A stretch of DNA of 64,000 nt from Dendronalium phyllosphericum CENA369 (GCF_016056275.1 NZ_JAECZA010000289.1:1-64000); one strand, 5' to 3'; numbered from the stretch's first letter, positions 36,542-46,850 are shown. Notes: generated by a model not told the origin, from the letters alone. Numbers and translations are program-made.

Positions 36542-37456
36542 ATGGTGGATAAACAGCCAAAGGTAGTTTCCGGTTTACAACTTTGGCAGTGGCGCAATCA
36601 AGCAATTCAAGCAGCGATCGCTCATGATGTCCCGCCATCTGAAGTCGATTGGCTGCTTTTAGAAATTACTGGGTTAGACCGTTTAGCATTGCGTTTGGAG
36701 TCTTTTAAAGAAAGACCTCAAATTCAAATGAAATTGCCTTTAGAAGATTTAGATCGTCTATGGCAAAAGCGATTGCATGAGCGCTTGCCAGTGCAGTACA
36801 TTGCTGGAGTCACACCTTGGCGACAATTTCAAATTGCTGTTTCGAGTGCGGTTTTAATACCTAGACCAGAAACAGAGTGCTTGATTGATTTAGCTGCGAT
36901 TGCCGCAGCTAAGAGTGGGGCAAATCCGCCTTTAGAGTCAGGACACTGGGCAGATTTGGGTACTGGAAGTGGGGCGATCGCTTTGGGACTAGCAGACATC
37001 TTGCCAAAAGCGACAATTCATGCGGTCGATCGCAGTCTTGAAGCTTTAGCGATCGCCCAAACCAATGCCCATAATTTGGGTCTTGCCGAACGGATTCGTT
37101 TTTATCAAGGTTTTTGGTGGGAACCATTGAGCGGCTTAAAAGGCCAATTCAGTGGGATGGTGTCTAATCCACCTTATATTCCCACCAATATCGTGCCCAC
37201 CCTGCAACCAGAAGTGGTTAACCACGAACCACACTTAGCTTTGGATGGGGGTGCTGATGGCTTAGATTGCATCCGCCATTTGATAGATATTTCTCCTAGT
37301 TATTTACGACCTGATGGCGTATGGCTGATTGAAATGATGGCGGGACAGGCGGATGCAGTCCGCGAACTTTTACAAAACCAAGGAAGCTATAGCAATATTC
37401 AAATTCATACTGATTTAGCTGGAATTGAACGCTTTGCTCTTGCCTATAAAAGTTAG
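36542..37456 (+). CDS. prmC: Release-factor glutamine methyltransferase PrmC
   Basis: PrmC methylates the Gln of the GGQ motif in peptide release factors. The 304-residue protein has the N-terminal helical domain (DVPPSEVDWLLLEITGLDRLAL), then the methyltransferase fold with WADLGTGSGAIALGLADILP and the signature MVSNPPYIPTNI. RPETECLID is also typical. It is probably co-transcribed with the Tic22-like gene. Confidence 0.95.
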   Translation: MVDKQPKVVSGLQLWQWRNQAIQAAIAHDVPPSEVDWLLLEITGLDRLALRLESFKERPQIQMKLPLEDLDRLWQKRLHERLPVQYIAGVTPWRQFQIAVSSAVLIPRPETECLIDLAAIAAAKSGANPPLESGHWADLGTGSGAIALGLADILPKATIHAVDRSLEALAIAQTNAHNLGLAERIRFYQGFWWEPLSGLKGQFSGMVSNPPYIPTNIVPTLQPEVVNHEPHLALDGGADGLDCIRHLIDISPSYLRPDGVWLIEMMAGQADAVRELLQNQGSYSNIQIHTDLAGIERFALAYKS

Positions 37457-37741
37457 AAGTTAGTAAGGATAAGTAGCCTTACAGGTTGTTTGGAAAGTTT
37501 AATTTACGAAATTCAGTGCTGAGTGCTGAGTAACAAGAAGATTACCCAGTATTTTCGCACTAAGATAAAAGCCCCGCCCCTTGTGGGCAGTCTTTTAACT
37601 CAGCACTCTTCATAAGGAATTGGGAGTTATTAAAAAGAGGATAAGCAAGTCAAGATAATTAAACTGAAGAGATACAACAAAGCGTAAACACAAACTTTAA
37701 TTTATTCCTATCTGACTGCTGAAAACAAATTACTCACTTTA
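37457..37741. other. Repeat-rich spacer
   Basis: GTGCTGA repeats near 37517-37534 (the complement of the ACTCAGC-type STRR), then a small palindrome GCCCCGCCCCTTGTGGGC. No gene is visible. Confidence 0.5.
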
Positions 37742-37909
37742 TGACCAAGCCCCGTTGGGGCGGGCTGAGTGGGTGTGGGGGAAGAGATAGCCCCAACCAC
37801 CTTTGGGTACAAGCCCCATCTTTTAAGGCGATTGCATTGGTGGCGGTTCAAGCCCCGACTAATGCCGTCTTCACTACACCCAACACCCTACCCCCTACAC
37901 CCTGTTTTT
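37742..37909 (+). repeat. Interspersed element of about 167 bp, copy 1
   Basis: It begins TGACCAAGCCCCGTTGGGGC, continues with GAGTGGGTGTGGGG and a TAGCCCCAACCACC block, and ends with ACCCTACCCCCTACACCCTG then TTTTT. The reverse complement of 59702-59867 shows the same blocks in the same order and spacing. No coding capacity is evident. Confidence 0.75.
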
Positions 37910-37943
37910 GACTCTTAATTCCTAACTCCCAACTGTAATAAAC

Positions 37944-38555
37944 ATGACCAAAGTTGCTTTAGAAGCCCTAATAGCTAGCGCACGTGCTGGTTTATTAGTG
38001 AGCTTTCCCACTGATACTGTTCCTGCAATTGCAACTTTACCAGAAAAGGCAGCATTAATTTTTACTGCAAAAAAACGCAGTCAAGATAAACCTTTGATTT
38101 TGATGGCAGCTAGCGCAGAGGATTTGTGGCCTTATGTCAAAGGTAATGAAAAGGAGTATAAAATTTGGCAAGATACAGTAAGTAAATATTGGCCGGGAGC
38201 GCTGACGTTGGTATTACCAGCAAGCGATGTCTCCGACGGGCTACGCCTACGCGTACCTCAAGAAATGAACCCTAGCGATCCGACAACAATTGGTATCCGA
38301 GTTCCCAATAGTGCGATCGCTCAAACTATTTTGACGCAAACAGGGCCGCTTGCTACCACTAGTGCTAATTTTTCCGGTCAACCACCCTTATTAACAATGG
38401 CAGAAATTGAGGCTCAGTTTCCTGAAGTTTTAGTGGCAGCTACAGAATTTCAAGGTCAATCGACAATTGGTGTGCCATCGACTGTTGCTAAATGGACGGG
38501 AATGAATTGGCAAATTTTGCGTCAAGGTGCGATTAAGTTACACCCTTTTGAATAA
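37944..38555 (+). CDS. TsaC/Sua5/YrdC-family L-threonylcarbamoyladenylate synthase
   Basis: The YrdC-type fold makes threonylcarbamoyl-AMP, the substrate of TsaD. The 203-residue protein has VSFPTDTVPAIATL near residue 20, the KKRSQDKPLILMA motif near 45, YWPGALTLVLPAS and GIRVPNSAIAQTIL, then TTSANFSGQPPL, so the active-site lysine/arginine region is intact. Between LVLPASD and VPQEMNP there is an extra VSDGLRL-like segment encoded by a repeat element (38224-38252). The fold probably tolerates it in that loop. ATG 37944. Confidence 0.92.
   Translation: MTKVALEALIASARAGLLVSFPTDTVPAIATLPEKAALIFTAKKRSQDKPLILMAASAEDLWPYVKGNEKEYKIWQDTVSKYWPGALTLVLPASDVSDGLRLRVPQEMNPSDPTTIGIRVPNSAIAQTILTQTGPLATTSANFSGQPPLLTMAEIEAQFPEVLVAATEFQGQSTIGVPSTVAKWTGMNWQILRQGAIKLHPFE
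38224..38252. repeat. Palindromic repeat inserted in frame within the YrdC-family gene
   Basis: GATGTCTCCGACGGGCTACG continuing into CCTACGC is, as I recall, a common dispersed repeat in Nostoc-type genomes. It adds about seven residues to the protein without breaking the frame. Confidence 0.6.
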
Positions 38556-38781
38556 AGACGCGTCATAATGCCTACATAGCATAGATTTGTGACGCTCGTT
38601 AATTGAATGAGTGTTATATTTTTAGGCAAAGAAATAAAAATCGTCATCATTATGTTGTTTTCTTAGTCATAGACAAGAAACAAAAAAATCATCAACCAAG
38701 GCTAGAAACGGATGAATTAAAAAATCCGGAACTTTAGTTTGCGTCCTTGTGGTCAATTAACAAGTTAATAATCGCCAAATT

Positions 38782-39693
38782 ATGAATTGGAGCAACTGGC
38801 TATATCTAGGAGCAGGATTGATTTTGGGGATGGGGATTCGCTGGTTATTTATGCGGTCGTCAAACGCGGCTTCTAGCTCATCTTCAACGGCATTAGCGCA
38901 ACAGCATCTGCCACAATTGCAACAGATAAAGCAAACGCAGCTAGCGTACCAAATGGCGCAGGAAATGGGCCAATTTAAAGCGGGTTTTTTGGCGCGGACG
39001 ACCCATGAATTGCGATCGCCTCTCAATAGTCTAATTGGCTTGCATCAGTTAATTTTGTCAGATTTGTGTGAAGATCCAGCAGAAGAACGAGAATTTATTA
39101 CCCAAGCTCACGATAAAGCTCTGAAACTGCTACATCTCATCGATGAAATTCTCAGCATCGCCAGAATAGAACACGGTACTAACAAATTAGATATTCAGCC
39201 GCGCTCCTTAGTCGAAATCTTAAAGGAAGTTAATCAGTTAACTTATATGTTAGCGGCAAATCGTAATTTTCCTTTGCAGGTGTTACTTCCCGACCCAGAA
39301 ATTTATGTTTTAGCAGACCAACGCTGGCTGCGACAAGTATTAGTAAGTTTAGTAGACACTGCCATTGCTCAAATGGAGGAAGGCAGTATCCATATTTCCA
39401 GCAGCCTTTCACCTACAAATAAAACTGTTTGGATTTGCTTGGATGTGCCAACTGGTGCTTTACCAGATAGCGAGCCAATTGACTTCATCAAATCTGAAGA
39501 CACACTTGCTGAAACTGATTGCGAAAACCCCGGTCTTTCACCAGGAATGAAGCTATTGCTCAATCAAACTCTGTTAGAAGTGATGGGAGGAGAGCTAGAA
39601 ATTATACCTCCTGGGAGTAACGAAAACAGCAATAATCATACTCGGTTGCAAATGTCTATCCCCCTAGCGTCTCCTGAAGCTGAATCTCTGTAG
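38782..39693 (+). CDS. Histidine-kinase-like protein with degraded ATPase domain
   Basis: The 303-residue protein starts with one membrane helix (WLYLGAGLILGMGIRWLF), a Ser/Gln-rich linker, and a HisKA domain with the phospho-acceptor His in THELRSPLNSLIGLHQLIL. The following HATPase region is reduced: the N-box reads QVLVSLVDTAIAQM, where both usual Asn are missing, and the DxGxG motif reads LDVPTGALPD. A later GLSPGMKLLLNQTLLEVMGG resembles the G2 region. It may not bind ATP and could act as a phospho-acceptor or scaffold. Its 3' end overlaps the convergent GNAT gene by 38 bases. No response regulator is adjacent. Confidence 0.8.
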   Translation: MNWSNWLYLGAGLILGMGIRWLFMRSSNAASSSSSTALAQQHLPQLQQIKQTQLAYQMAQEMGQFKAGFLARTTHELRSPLNSLIGLHQLILSDLCEDPAEEREFITQAHDKALKLLHLIDEILSIARIEHGTNKLDIQPRSLVEILKEVNQLTYMLAANRNFPLQVLLPDPEIYVLADQRWLRQVLVSLVDTAIAQMEEGSIHISSSLSPTNKTVWICLDVPTGALPDSEPIDFIKSEDTLAETDCENPGLSPGMKLLLNQTLLEVMGGELEIIPPGSNENSNNHTRLQMSIPLASPEAESL

Positions 39694-40126
39694 CCGAAAG
39701 AGAACTAAATTTAGCTTGGTTGTACAACACCATTGTGGTACTACTGTTGGGTTGGAAACCAATTTTTTTGTAGAATTCTTGTTGGAGAGTTGTCATCAGG
39801 TAGACGCGCTCAACACACTTGATGCGAGGATGACTTAAGATAGTTTCCACTAATTTGCTTCCCAACCCACTACCACGATAGTCTGGGTGAATCACAACAT
39901 CCCAGATCGTGGCACGATAAATGCAATCAGAAGTAGCTCTGGCAAAGCCAATCAGTTTATCCGCATCCCAGACAGAAATTACTGGGTTGCTGTTAGCAAT
40001 AGCTATGCCCAAATCTTCAATACTACGCCCTATTGCCCAGAAAGCTGAAATATTGAATAATTCTTGGAGTTGGTAAAGGTCAATTTCCGAGTGGCGATCG
40101 CTAAATTGAATCTGAGAATAGTTCAT
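39656..40126 (-). CDS. GNAT N-acetyltransferase (copy B)
   Basis: The 156-residue protein resembles the GNAT at 34159: [42 protein letters not shown], and motif A RGSGLGSKLVETIL. The last 20 or so residues (FSSLSATEIQLQETLGG) extend past the domain and are encoded opposite the end of the kinase-like gene. Substrate unknown. Confidence 0.88.
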   Translation of the reverse strand: MNYSQIQFSDRHSEIDLYQLQELFNISAFWAIGRSIEDLGIAIANSNPVISVWDADKLIGFARATSDCIYRATIWDVVIHPDYRGSGLGSKLVETILSHPRIKCVERVYLMTTLQQEFYKKIGFQPNSSTTMVLYNQAKFSSLSATEIQLQETLGG

Positions 40127-40349
40127 GTATTAGCAATATATTCTTTGGTATTGTCAATTTAGATTTTGCCAGATGATGCCTGTAGTGTATATACAAATAT
40201 AGTTTTGCAATTACTGCTACCAAGTGCTGACTCACATCAAAGTTTTATCGAGTATATTTTTAAGCTTTTATACATCACTGTTATCCAAATAAATGCTTGC
40301 GCCTACGAATATCTACTGTCATCTAAAAAATTAGAAGAGATTTATTTGA

Positions 40350-41621
40350 ATGTCAATAGGAAAAATGGGCTTTTGGTCAGTATTTGCAGTAGGTGTAGGG
40401 GGTATGGTCGGCGGCATTTTTCCAGTTTTAGGACTTGCGGTAGAGCTGACCCATAAAGGCGCACCATTGGCTTTTGCAATTGCAGGGATGGTAGCTCTAA
40501 TTACTACATACGCCTACGCCAAGCTTTCGGTAGCTTACCCTAGCCGAGGTGGGACAGTGCCTTTCTTAACTCAAGCCTTTGGTACAGGTTTAGTGAGCGG
40601 TAGTCTCAATCTTCTGCTGTGGCTGAGTTATGTAGTGATGCTTTCGCTTTACTTTTCAGCTTTTGGTAGCTACGGAGCCAGTTTATTTCCCGAATCGTTC
40701 CAGTCTTTTTGGAAGCATTTTTTAATTAGCATTACGGTAGTCGGTATTAGTGGACTAAATCTACTGAGTGCAGATATTGTTGGCAAAGCTCAAAAATGGA
40801 TTGTCGGCTTTAAACTTGGAATATTACTGCTGTTTATAGCGATAGGCATTTGGCAGATTGATTTCCCACAGATAGAAGCAACCGGGACATCACTGCTGCC
40901 AATGGTATCTGGAGGAATGATTATCTTTTTATCCTATGAAGGTTTTGAGTTGATTGCCAATACAGCAGAGGATGTTATTAATCCCAGACAGATGCCACTA
41001 GCTTATTATTCGGCAGTGGTATTTGTCATTGTGTTGTATGTGTTAATTGCACTAGTTGCAGTCGGAACCTTGCCTGTAGAAAATATTGTAGCGGCACGAG
41101 ACTATGCTTTAGCCAGAGTAGCTAGCCCAGTTATGGGGGAATTTGGCGTTATATCTATGACCATTGCGGCACTTTTATCAACCACCTCGGCGATTAACGC
41201 CACATTTTACGGTTCAGCGCGCCTGAGTTATGTTATTGCCCAATCTAAAAATCAACTTCACGTGTTGGAGAAAGAGGTCATAAATAAGCAACACTTGGGT
41301 TTGTTTATTATTAGTGGGCTAACTCTTATATTTGCTAATTTTTTTGACCTCTCTCGTATATCCACAATGGGTAGTGCGGGATTTCTATTAATTTTTGCGG
41401 CGGTGAACCTAGCCAATGTTCGGCTCTATCGGCAAACTCAAAACTGTCGATGGATCTCTTTGCTAGGTGCTTGTTTATGTGTAGCTGCTCTCATAGTTTT
41501 GTGCGCTCAGACTGCGCGAACCGACCCACAGGCTTTATGGGTCATGGCGATCCTGCTAGCATTAGCTATTGGACTGGATGTAATCTATTGTCTTTTCACT
41601 AATTGTGAACTCCGCCTTTGA
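40350..41621 (+). CDS. Amino-acid permease (APC superfamily)
   Basis: The 423-residue integral membrane protein starts with the APC signature region GFWSVFAVGVGGMVGGIFPV, followed by about twelve hydrophobic helices. MIIFLSYEGFELIANTAEDV with NPRQMPLAYY is the usual helix 6 region. No soluble domain is present. It is divergent from the GNAT gene. The substrate is not clear from the sequence. Confidence 0.88.
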   Translation: MSIGKMGFWSVFAVGVGGMVGGIFPVLGLAVELTHKGAPLAFAIAGMVALITTYAYAKLSVAYPSRGGTVPFLTQAFGTGLVSGSLNLLLWLSYVVMLSLYFSAFGSYGASLFPESFQSFWKHFLISITVVGISGLNLLSADIVGKAQKWIVGFKLGILLLFIAIGIWQIDFPQIEATGTSLLPMVSGGMIIFLSYEGFELIANTAEDVINPRQMPLAYYSAVVFVIVLYVLIALVAVGTLPVENIVAARDYALARVASPVMGEFGVISMTIAALLSTTSAINATFYGSARLSYVIAQSKNQLHVLEKEVINKQHLGLFIISGLTLIFANFFDLSRISTMGSAGFLLIFAAVNLANVRLYRQTQNCRWISLLGACLCVAALIVLCAQTARTDPQALWVMAILLALAIGLDVIYCLFTNCELRL

Positions 41622-41647
41622 TGTCATCAGCAAAGATAGCTTATTGA

Positions 41648-42070
41648 TTATTCTATGATTTGATCGCAAACCCACTTCCACAGAGGATGAGTTGGGCCCT
41701 GTTGGCGTATCCGACAAACTTGTTTTTCTAAACGCTGCTTTTCTTGAGCTGGTAACCCAAGTAAAATATTCCGACTCTGCCAAACTAAGACAGCAACTGT
41801 CATACCAATACAAAATGCTAAACCTAGGGTAGACAGTGGGTGGTAGAAAAGTCCGTAGCGCACTGCTACCCAAGTAAAGTATTGTTGCCAAAGCGTGATT
41901 TCTTCACGTAAATTCCACAAGCAAATTGGTGCAATGGTCAGCCATAAACAAGTGACAAATAACCACCTGCCATATACAGTTAGCTGGTGCAGCTTTTGTA
42001 CTTGTTGGGTGAAAGATGGGTCAATATTCTCAGTATCGTTAGAGTTTAACGGTTGTTCCGGTCGAGCCAT
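41648..42070 (-). CDS. Conserved membrane protein, unknown function
   Basis: The 140-residue protein has an acidic N-terminus, then two hydrophobic helices (WLFVTCLWLTIAPICLW and LSTLGLAFCIGMTVAVLVW) separated by a loop (REEITLWQQYFTWVAVRYG), and a basic cytosolic tail with WKWVCDQIIE. It seems to be a cyanobacterium-specific family; I do not recognise a named domain. It is on the same strand as secD-secF, 74 bases downstream of secF. Confidence 0.7.
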   Translation of the reverse strand: MARPEQPLNSNDTENIDPSFTQQVQKLHQLTVYGRWLFVTCLWLTIAPICLWNLREEITLWQQYFTWVAVRYGLFYHPLSTLGLAFCIGMTVAVLVWQSRNILLGLPAQEKQRLEKQVCRIRQQGPTHPLWKWVCDQIIE

Positions 42071-42144
42071 AGAGAAAGAAAACTACAATGCCTAGTTAAG
42101 TAATTTATACATTGCTTTCACGCAATATCTAATACAAAGGTAGC

Positions 42145-43137
42145 TTAACTATCTTGAGATGTAGTAGATGTATCAATATCAGTGCTTGCTACTGCTATCG
42201 GTCGGTCTGTACGTTCTCGCCACCAAGCAAGCAGAGTACTAGCGATAAAAATACTGGAATAAGCTCCCATCGTGAAGCCAATAATTAGAGCTAAGGCAAA
42301 GTTTTTTAGTGTTTCTCCTCCGAACAAAAAGATAGCAAATAATGTCAGCAACACAGTTAAAGTTGTGTTGATTGACCTGCCTAAGGTTTGGTTGACTGCA
42401 TCATCTACAATGTCAGCAATCGGGCGGTTAGGATTAGTTTGCAGCGTCTCCCGAATGCGATCGTAAATCACCACTGTATCGTTGACTGAAAACCCTGTAA
42501 TTGTCAGTAGGGCGACGATAAAGAGGCTATCTACTTCGATCCCTAGCACCAATCCCAAAAGAGAAAATACTCCAACCGTGATTAATATATCGTGAAAGAG
42601 AGCAACGATCGCAAATACGGCATAATCTAACTGGAAGCGGAAGGCCAAGTAAATAACAATGCCTGCAAATGAGACGATCAAAGCAATGACACCAGAGGTA
42701 AATAACTCTCGTCCTAGGGTAGGGCCAACAGTATCGATTTGATTTTTTTGCTCGTCAAAAGTACCAATTTTTTCGCTTAAAGCATTCTGTAACTTGGTAC
42801 GCTGGTCGCGATCTAAATTTTTTGTGCGAATTAATATGCCGTTTTCTGCTTTTGTGTCTTTATCAGCAACAATTTGAATACTGCTATCGCCTAACCCCTC
42901 TGCTTTAGCTACTTCCCGAACGACATTGATATCAATTGGCTTGTCGCAGTTACCTGGTTTGGTACAATCTCGTTCAAACTGCAATCTTGAACCACCAACA
43001 AAATCTAAGCTAGGACGTAGAGGTGCTTTGATGCTGGGGTTTTGCCAAGAAATCACCATAGAGATGATACCAGCGAGAATGATGCCGATAGAAATACTCC
43101 ACCAAAGCGATCGCGATTTGTTAATACTTAGTTTCAT
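42145..43137 (-). CDS. secF: Protein translocase subunit SecF
   Basis: SecF and SecD form the membrane complex that uses ion flow to pull proteins out of the SecYEG channel. The 330 residues have a first helix ([19 protein letters not shown]), a periplasmic domain with [14 protein letters not shown], and the conserved membrane block [15 protein letters not shown], typical of SecF. It overlaps secD by 4 bases (ATGA), indicating translational coupling. Confidence 0.97.
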   Translation of the reverse strand: MKLSINKSRSLWWSISIGIILAGIISMVISWQNPSIKAPLRPSLDFVGGSRLQFERDCTKPGNCDKPIDINVVREVAKAEGLGDSSIQIVADKDTKAENGILIRTKNLDRDQRTKLQNALSEKIGTFDEQKNQIDTVGPTLGRELFTSGVIALIVSFAGIVIYLAFRFQLDYAVFAIVALFHDILITVGVFSLLGLVLGIEVDSLFIVALLTITGFSVNDTVVIYDRIRETLQTNPNRPIADIVDDAVNQTLGRSINTTLTVLLTLFAIFLFGGETLKNFALALIIGFTMGAYSSIFIASTLLAWWRERTDRPIAVASTDIDTSTTSQDS

Positions 43138-44567
43138 CGAGCCACCTCTGCCTTATTTGAGGCTGGCACGTTCGGAGAGAAAAGTTGTGGTTTTCGCAGT
43201 GCGGGAATTGAAATTGCTAAAAACATGAAAGTGCGACTACAGGTAATTGCGGTAAACATACTTACTGCTACGCCCAAAGCCAAAGTTAGGGCAAAGCCTT
43301 TCACCAAACCGGCCCCCAGCCAGAATAGTGCGGCACAGGCAATAACTGTGGTAACGTTGCCATCTAAGATACTAGAAAAAGCGCGGTAAAAACCTGATTC
43401 TACAGAACGATACAGAGATTTGCCTGCCTGCAATTCTTCTCGCGTGCGTTCAAAAATTAGCACATTCGCATCTACTGCCATACCAATACTTAGGATAAAA
43501 CCGGCAATTCCTGGCAAGGTCAAAGTTACACCCAACAAAGCAAAGCTAGCCCAAGTTAACAAGGAGTAGATTATGAGTGCAATGTCGGCAATAAGTCCTG
43601 GTACTCTATAGTACACCACCATAAATATCAATACCAAAGCTAGACCCCCAGCCCCAGCATAGATACTGCTAGTGATACTATCTTTACCCAAGGTTGCACC
43701 AACAGTACGAATTTCTGCTATTTCTACTGGTACGGGTAACGCACCACCTCGTAGCTGTACGCCCAAATCATTAGCTTGTTGTGTGGTAAATCTACCTGTA
43801 ATCACAGCCGCGCCACCAGTAATCCCAGTAGCAGCAAATTCTGGGCCAACTACAGGAGCGCTGATTAATTCGTTGTCAAGAAAAATACCGATACTGCGTC
43901 CAGTACCAGCGAGGTTTTTTGTTAATTGAGCGAACAGTTCGCCACCCTTTTGATCGAAGCGAATGGCAACATTCCAGTTGTTGCCTTGGGTAGGTTCGCC
44001 GTAGGCATCTTTGAGAAATTTACCTGATAGAGGTGGATTGGTGCTTTCAAATAATTCAACAATCGCTTGATTATTTTTCTGCAACTCTTCTTGATTTTTG
44101 GTAATTGCAGCTTGGTCTTTGCTGCTTCTCAACTCTTGCTGTTTAGCTTTCAATTCGGCTCGTGATGCTTGGAAAGCAAACAATTGAGTTTCCGTTCCTG
44201 GCTTTTGAGTGCGGAATTCTAACTGCGCTGTACCTCCAAGTACTCGTTCCGCTTGTTCGGGATCGTTGACTCCTGGCAATTGTACTAATATTTTGTCCGT
44301 ACCAATTGTTTGGATGACTGGCTCCGAAACGCCAAGACCGTTAATCCGACCTTCGACGACTTTTTTCACAGCTTCCAATTCTCGCTGGGTGATTTGCTTA
44401 ATTTCCGGCGTTGTTTTAACTTGAATTGTGAGCTGCGATCCTCCCCGTAAGTCCAGTCCCAAGGGTATGGGAATTTTGACAATCGCCACAATGGCGGCGA
44501 TTACCAAGACTAAAATCAAGGCTAATAGCGATCGCTGTCTTTGCATACCATAACTCGCAACTGACAA
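43134..44567 (-). CDS. secD: Protein translocase subunit SecD
   Basis: The 477-residue protein has the first helix [17 protein letters not shown], then [19 protein letters not shown], a long periplasmic region with [20 protein letters not shown] and [21 protein letters not shown]-type sequence, and six helices with [20 protein letters not shown], the SecD signature including the conserved Asp. secF follows with a 4-base overlap. Confidence 0.97.
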   Translation of the reverse strand: MSVASYGMQRQRSLLALILVLVIAAIVAIVKIPIPLGLDLRGGSQLTIQVKTTPEIKQITQRELEAVKKVVEGRINGLGVSEPVIQTIGTDKILVQLPGVNDPEQAERVLGGTAQLEFRTQKPGTETQLFAFQASRAELKAKQQELRSSKDQAAITKNQEELQKNNQAIVELFESTNPPLSGKFLKDAYGEPTQGNNWNVAIRFDQKGGELFAQLTKNLAGTGRSIGIFLDNELISAPVVGPEFAATGITGGAAVITGRFTTQQANDLGVQLRGGALPVPVEIAEIRTVGATLGKDSITSSIYAGAGGLALVLIFMVVYYRVPGLIADIALIIYSLLTWASFALLGVTLTLPGIAGFILSIGMAVDANVLIFERTREELQAGKSLYRSVESGFYRAFSSILDGNVTTVIACAALFWLGAGLVKGFALTLALGVAVSMFTAITCSRTFMFLAISIPALRKPQLFSPNVPASNKAEVAR

Positions 44568-44804
44568 AGGCTATGATAGCGCTCTTTTACAGCGTTATGA
44601 GCAAGGATTAGGGATTGGGTACTGGGGATTAGGTATTAGGTACTGAGGATGAAGCTTCGCCGTGAGCGTCAGCCGAACGGAAAATGAGGGGGATGAGGGG
44701 AAAAAGTTAAAGGGCAAAGGAAACAAGAAAATAGATTAAATAACTATCCTGTTGTTTGTTCCCTTTTACCCCTTTCCCAATCCCTAGTCCCCAGTCTCCA
44801 GTCC
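44568..44804. repeat. Spacer with inverted GGGATTGGG/CCCAATCCC repeats
   Basis: TTAGGGATTGGGTACTGGGG and further TAGGTATTAGGTACT units (44606-44648) are answered by CCCAATCCCTAGTCCCCAG at about 44768-44803. The arms enclose about 120 bases without a gene, and the structure lies between pdhB and secD. Confidence 0.6.
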
Positions 44805-45788
44805 CTAAACTCGCATCGCTACCATTTTTTCCACAGCTTCGACTATTTGCTCTGGTTGAACAATTGTCAATCGCTCTAGGTTGCCGTTGTAAGGTGTGGG
44901 AATATCTTGGGAAGAAAGCCGCAACACTGGCGCATCTAATTCATCAAATAAGCGATCGTTAATTGAGGCGATTAATTCTGCTCCGATACCGCCGGTTCTC
45001 ATGCCTTCTTCTACGATAATCACTCGATGTGTTTTGCGTATAGATGCACCGATGGTATCAAAGTCTAGTGGCTTAAGCGATATTAAGTCAATTACTTCTG
45101 GATCGTAACCTTGTTTTTCTAAAGTTTTCACGGCTTGCAACACATGATGGCGCATCCGGGAATAGGTGAGGATTGTGACATCTTTGCCTTGACGCACAAC
45201 TTCTGCTTTATTCAAAGGCAGCAGGTATTCTTCGTCTGGTAAATCTTCTTTTAAGTTGTAAAGCAGAACGTGTTCAAAGAACAATACAGGGTTATCATCG
45301 CGGATAGCCGATTTCAGCAGTCCTTTAGCGTTGTAAGGTGTAGAACAGGCAACAATCTTCAACCCAGGAACAGCTTGGAAGTAAGCTTCTAGTCGCTGGG
45401 AATGTTCTGCTCCTAGTTGTCTTCCCACACCTCCGGGGCCGCGAATTACCATTGGTATTTTAAAGTTACCGCCGGAAGTGTAGCGCAGCATTCCAGCGTT
45501 ATTAGATATTTGGTTAAAGGCTAAGAGCAAAAAGCCCATGTTCATGCCTTCAATTATCGGTCGTAATCCAGTCATTGCTGCTCCGACTGCTATGCCTGTA
45601 AAGCTATTTTCAGCAATGGGAGTGTCCAGAACTCGGAGTTCGCCATACTTTTGGTATAGGTCTTTGGTAACTTTGTAGGAACCACCATATTGTCCTACGT
45701 CTTCACCAAGAACGAACACGCTGGAATCACGCGCCATTTCTTCATCAATGGCTTCCCGCAGAGCGTTGAAGAATAGTGTTTCTGCCAT
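44805..45788 (-). CDS. pdhB: Pyruvate dehydrogenase E1 component, beta subunit
   Basis: PdhB pairs with PdhA to decarboxylate pyruvate with thiamine diphosphate. The 327 residues begin [18 protein letters not shown] and contain [35 protein letters not shown], the potassium/thiamine site region [15 protein letters not shown] and the C-terminal [17 protein letters not shown]. pdhA is not adjacent, as is usual in cyanobacteria. Confidence 0.96.
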   Translation of the reverse strand: MAETLFFNALREAIDEEMARDSSVFVLGEDVGQYGGSYKVTKDLYQKYGELRVLDTPIAENSFTGIAVGAAMTGLRPIIEGMNMGFLLLAFNQISNNAGMLRYTSGGNFKIPMVIRGPGGVGRQLGAEHSQRLEAYFQAVPGLKIVACSTPYNAKGLLKSAIRDDNPVLFFEHVLLYNLKEDLPDEEYLLPLNKAEVVRQGKDVTILTYSRMRHHVLQAVKTLEKQGYDPEVIDLISLKPLDFDTIGASIRKTHRVIIVEEGMRTGGIGAELIASINDRLFDELDAPVLRLSSQDIPTPYNGNLERLTIVQPEQIVEAVEKMVAMRV

Positions 45789-46264
45789 TTAGACCTTTAG
45801 TACGACTATTGTTTTAGAATCTTATCGCGCCGCTGCGGTCAATACCGTGAGCGATCGCACTAGTTAGAATTTGGGTTGTCTGAATCAACTGCTCCAAACA
45901 CAGAGAAACAAAAGATTAAAGATAAAAAGATTCTTATTTATTTTCTCTGTATATCTAATCGCTATGCCGATGGTCGGGAGTAATTACCGAAATAACTATA
46001 TCAAAATCACATTCAAAGCTGTTCCCAAAATGGAAAAAACCATAATTTAACGTAATATTATGTGTTTAAAATTACTTCAATTATCTAAAGAATTTACTGT
46101 TTTTCTCAGGATTCGGCGGTAAGAACATTATTGGAAATGTAAAAATTAATTTCTGTCAAATAATATTAAGCTAGCAACGACCCGCACTGAAAGACGCGAG
46201 CATATACAGCACACAAACTTACATTTGATTTTATGGATGGCTCTAACTTTCACATAGCATACTA
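45789..46264. other. Intergenic region
   Basis: AT-rich sequence upstream of pdhB (which is on the minus strand) and downstream of the XRE gene. No gene, RNA or repeat array is seen. Confidence 0.4.
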
Positions 46265-46561
46265 TCAGCTGCAAACTGGAGAATCAGTTACCTGAGTTAC
46301 CCGTTCGTCAGGAAAGCGTTTAGGTCTGCCTGGTTTGCGTTTATGTCGCTGATTGATTGACTTCTCGCTGGCGGCTGCCAATTCTTCAGGCGTGCATTTG
46401 AACAAACGCAAAGCGTCTAAATATTTTTTTGGTGTCATTGTGGGTTCAGTACGCCCAGCTTCCCAGTTGCGAACACTGGTTTCACTGATTACAAGCCTGA
46501 AGGCAACCTCTGCACGGCTAAGTCCCGCGCGCTCTCTCAGGACTTGCATATCCATATCCAT
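46265..46561 (-). CDS. XRE-family regulator with C-terminal AT-hook-like motif
   Basis: I chose ATG 46561 (MDMDMQVLRERAG), preceded by AAGGGGAGC, giving 98 residues. The HTH is LSRAEVAFRLVISETSVRNWEAGRTEP, read in parts, a Cro/C1-type domain. The tail RHKRKPGRPKRFPDER contains PGRP-K, like an AT-hook. It is divergent from hicB across 289 bases and may regulate the neighbouring toxin-antitoxin genes, or be a fragment of another system. Confidence 0.82.
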   Translation of the reverse strand: MDMDMQVLRERAGLSRAEVAFRLVISETSVRNWEAGRTEPTMTPKKYLDALRLFKCTPEELAAASEKSINQRHKRKPGRPKRFPDERVTQVTDSPVCS

Positions 46562-46850
46562 GCTCCCCTTGAAAACTTCAGTTTGTTTATTAAACCAATT
46601 GACATTTACAGTCAATTGCAAAAAATTTATTAACTATACTTCTTTTATAAGCGATCGCCTCCCCCGATTGCAAACGAAGCGATCGCTTAATTTATGTATT
46701 ATTACGGTAAAAATCTACATTACTTGTGTTTATATAACTTTATAGTTGAAAAATACTAGGCTGGGAAGAGGGAAAAACCTGATTGAGTAATAACTTACAA
46801 TCGAAATGAATAAATTTATCTCAAGCAAAGATACATAAGGTAACTTTGAT
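46562..46850. promoter_or_regulatory. Divergent region XRE gene / hicB
   Basis: Contains two HIP1-like GCGATCGC sites (near 46652 and 46679) and AT-rich promoter-like sequence. AAGGTAACTTTGAT precedes hicB. Confidence 0.35.
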
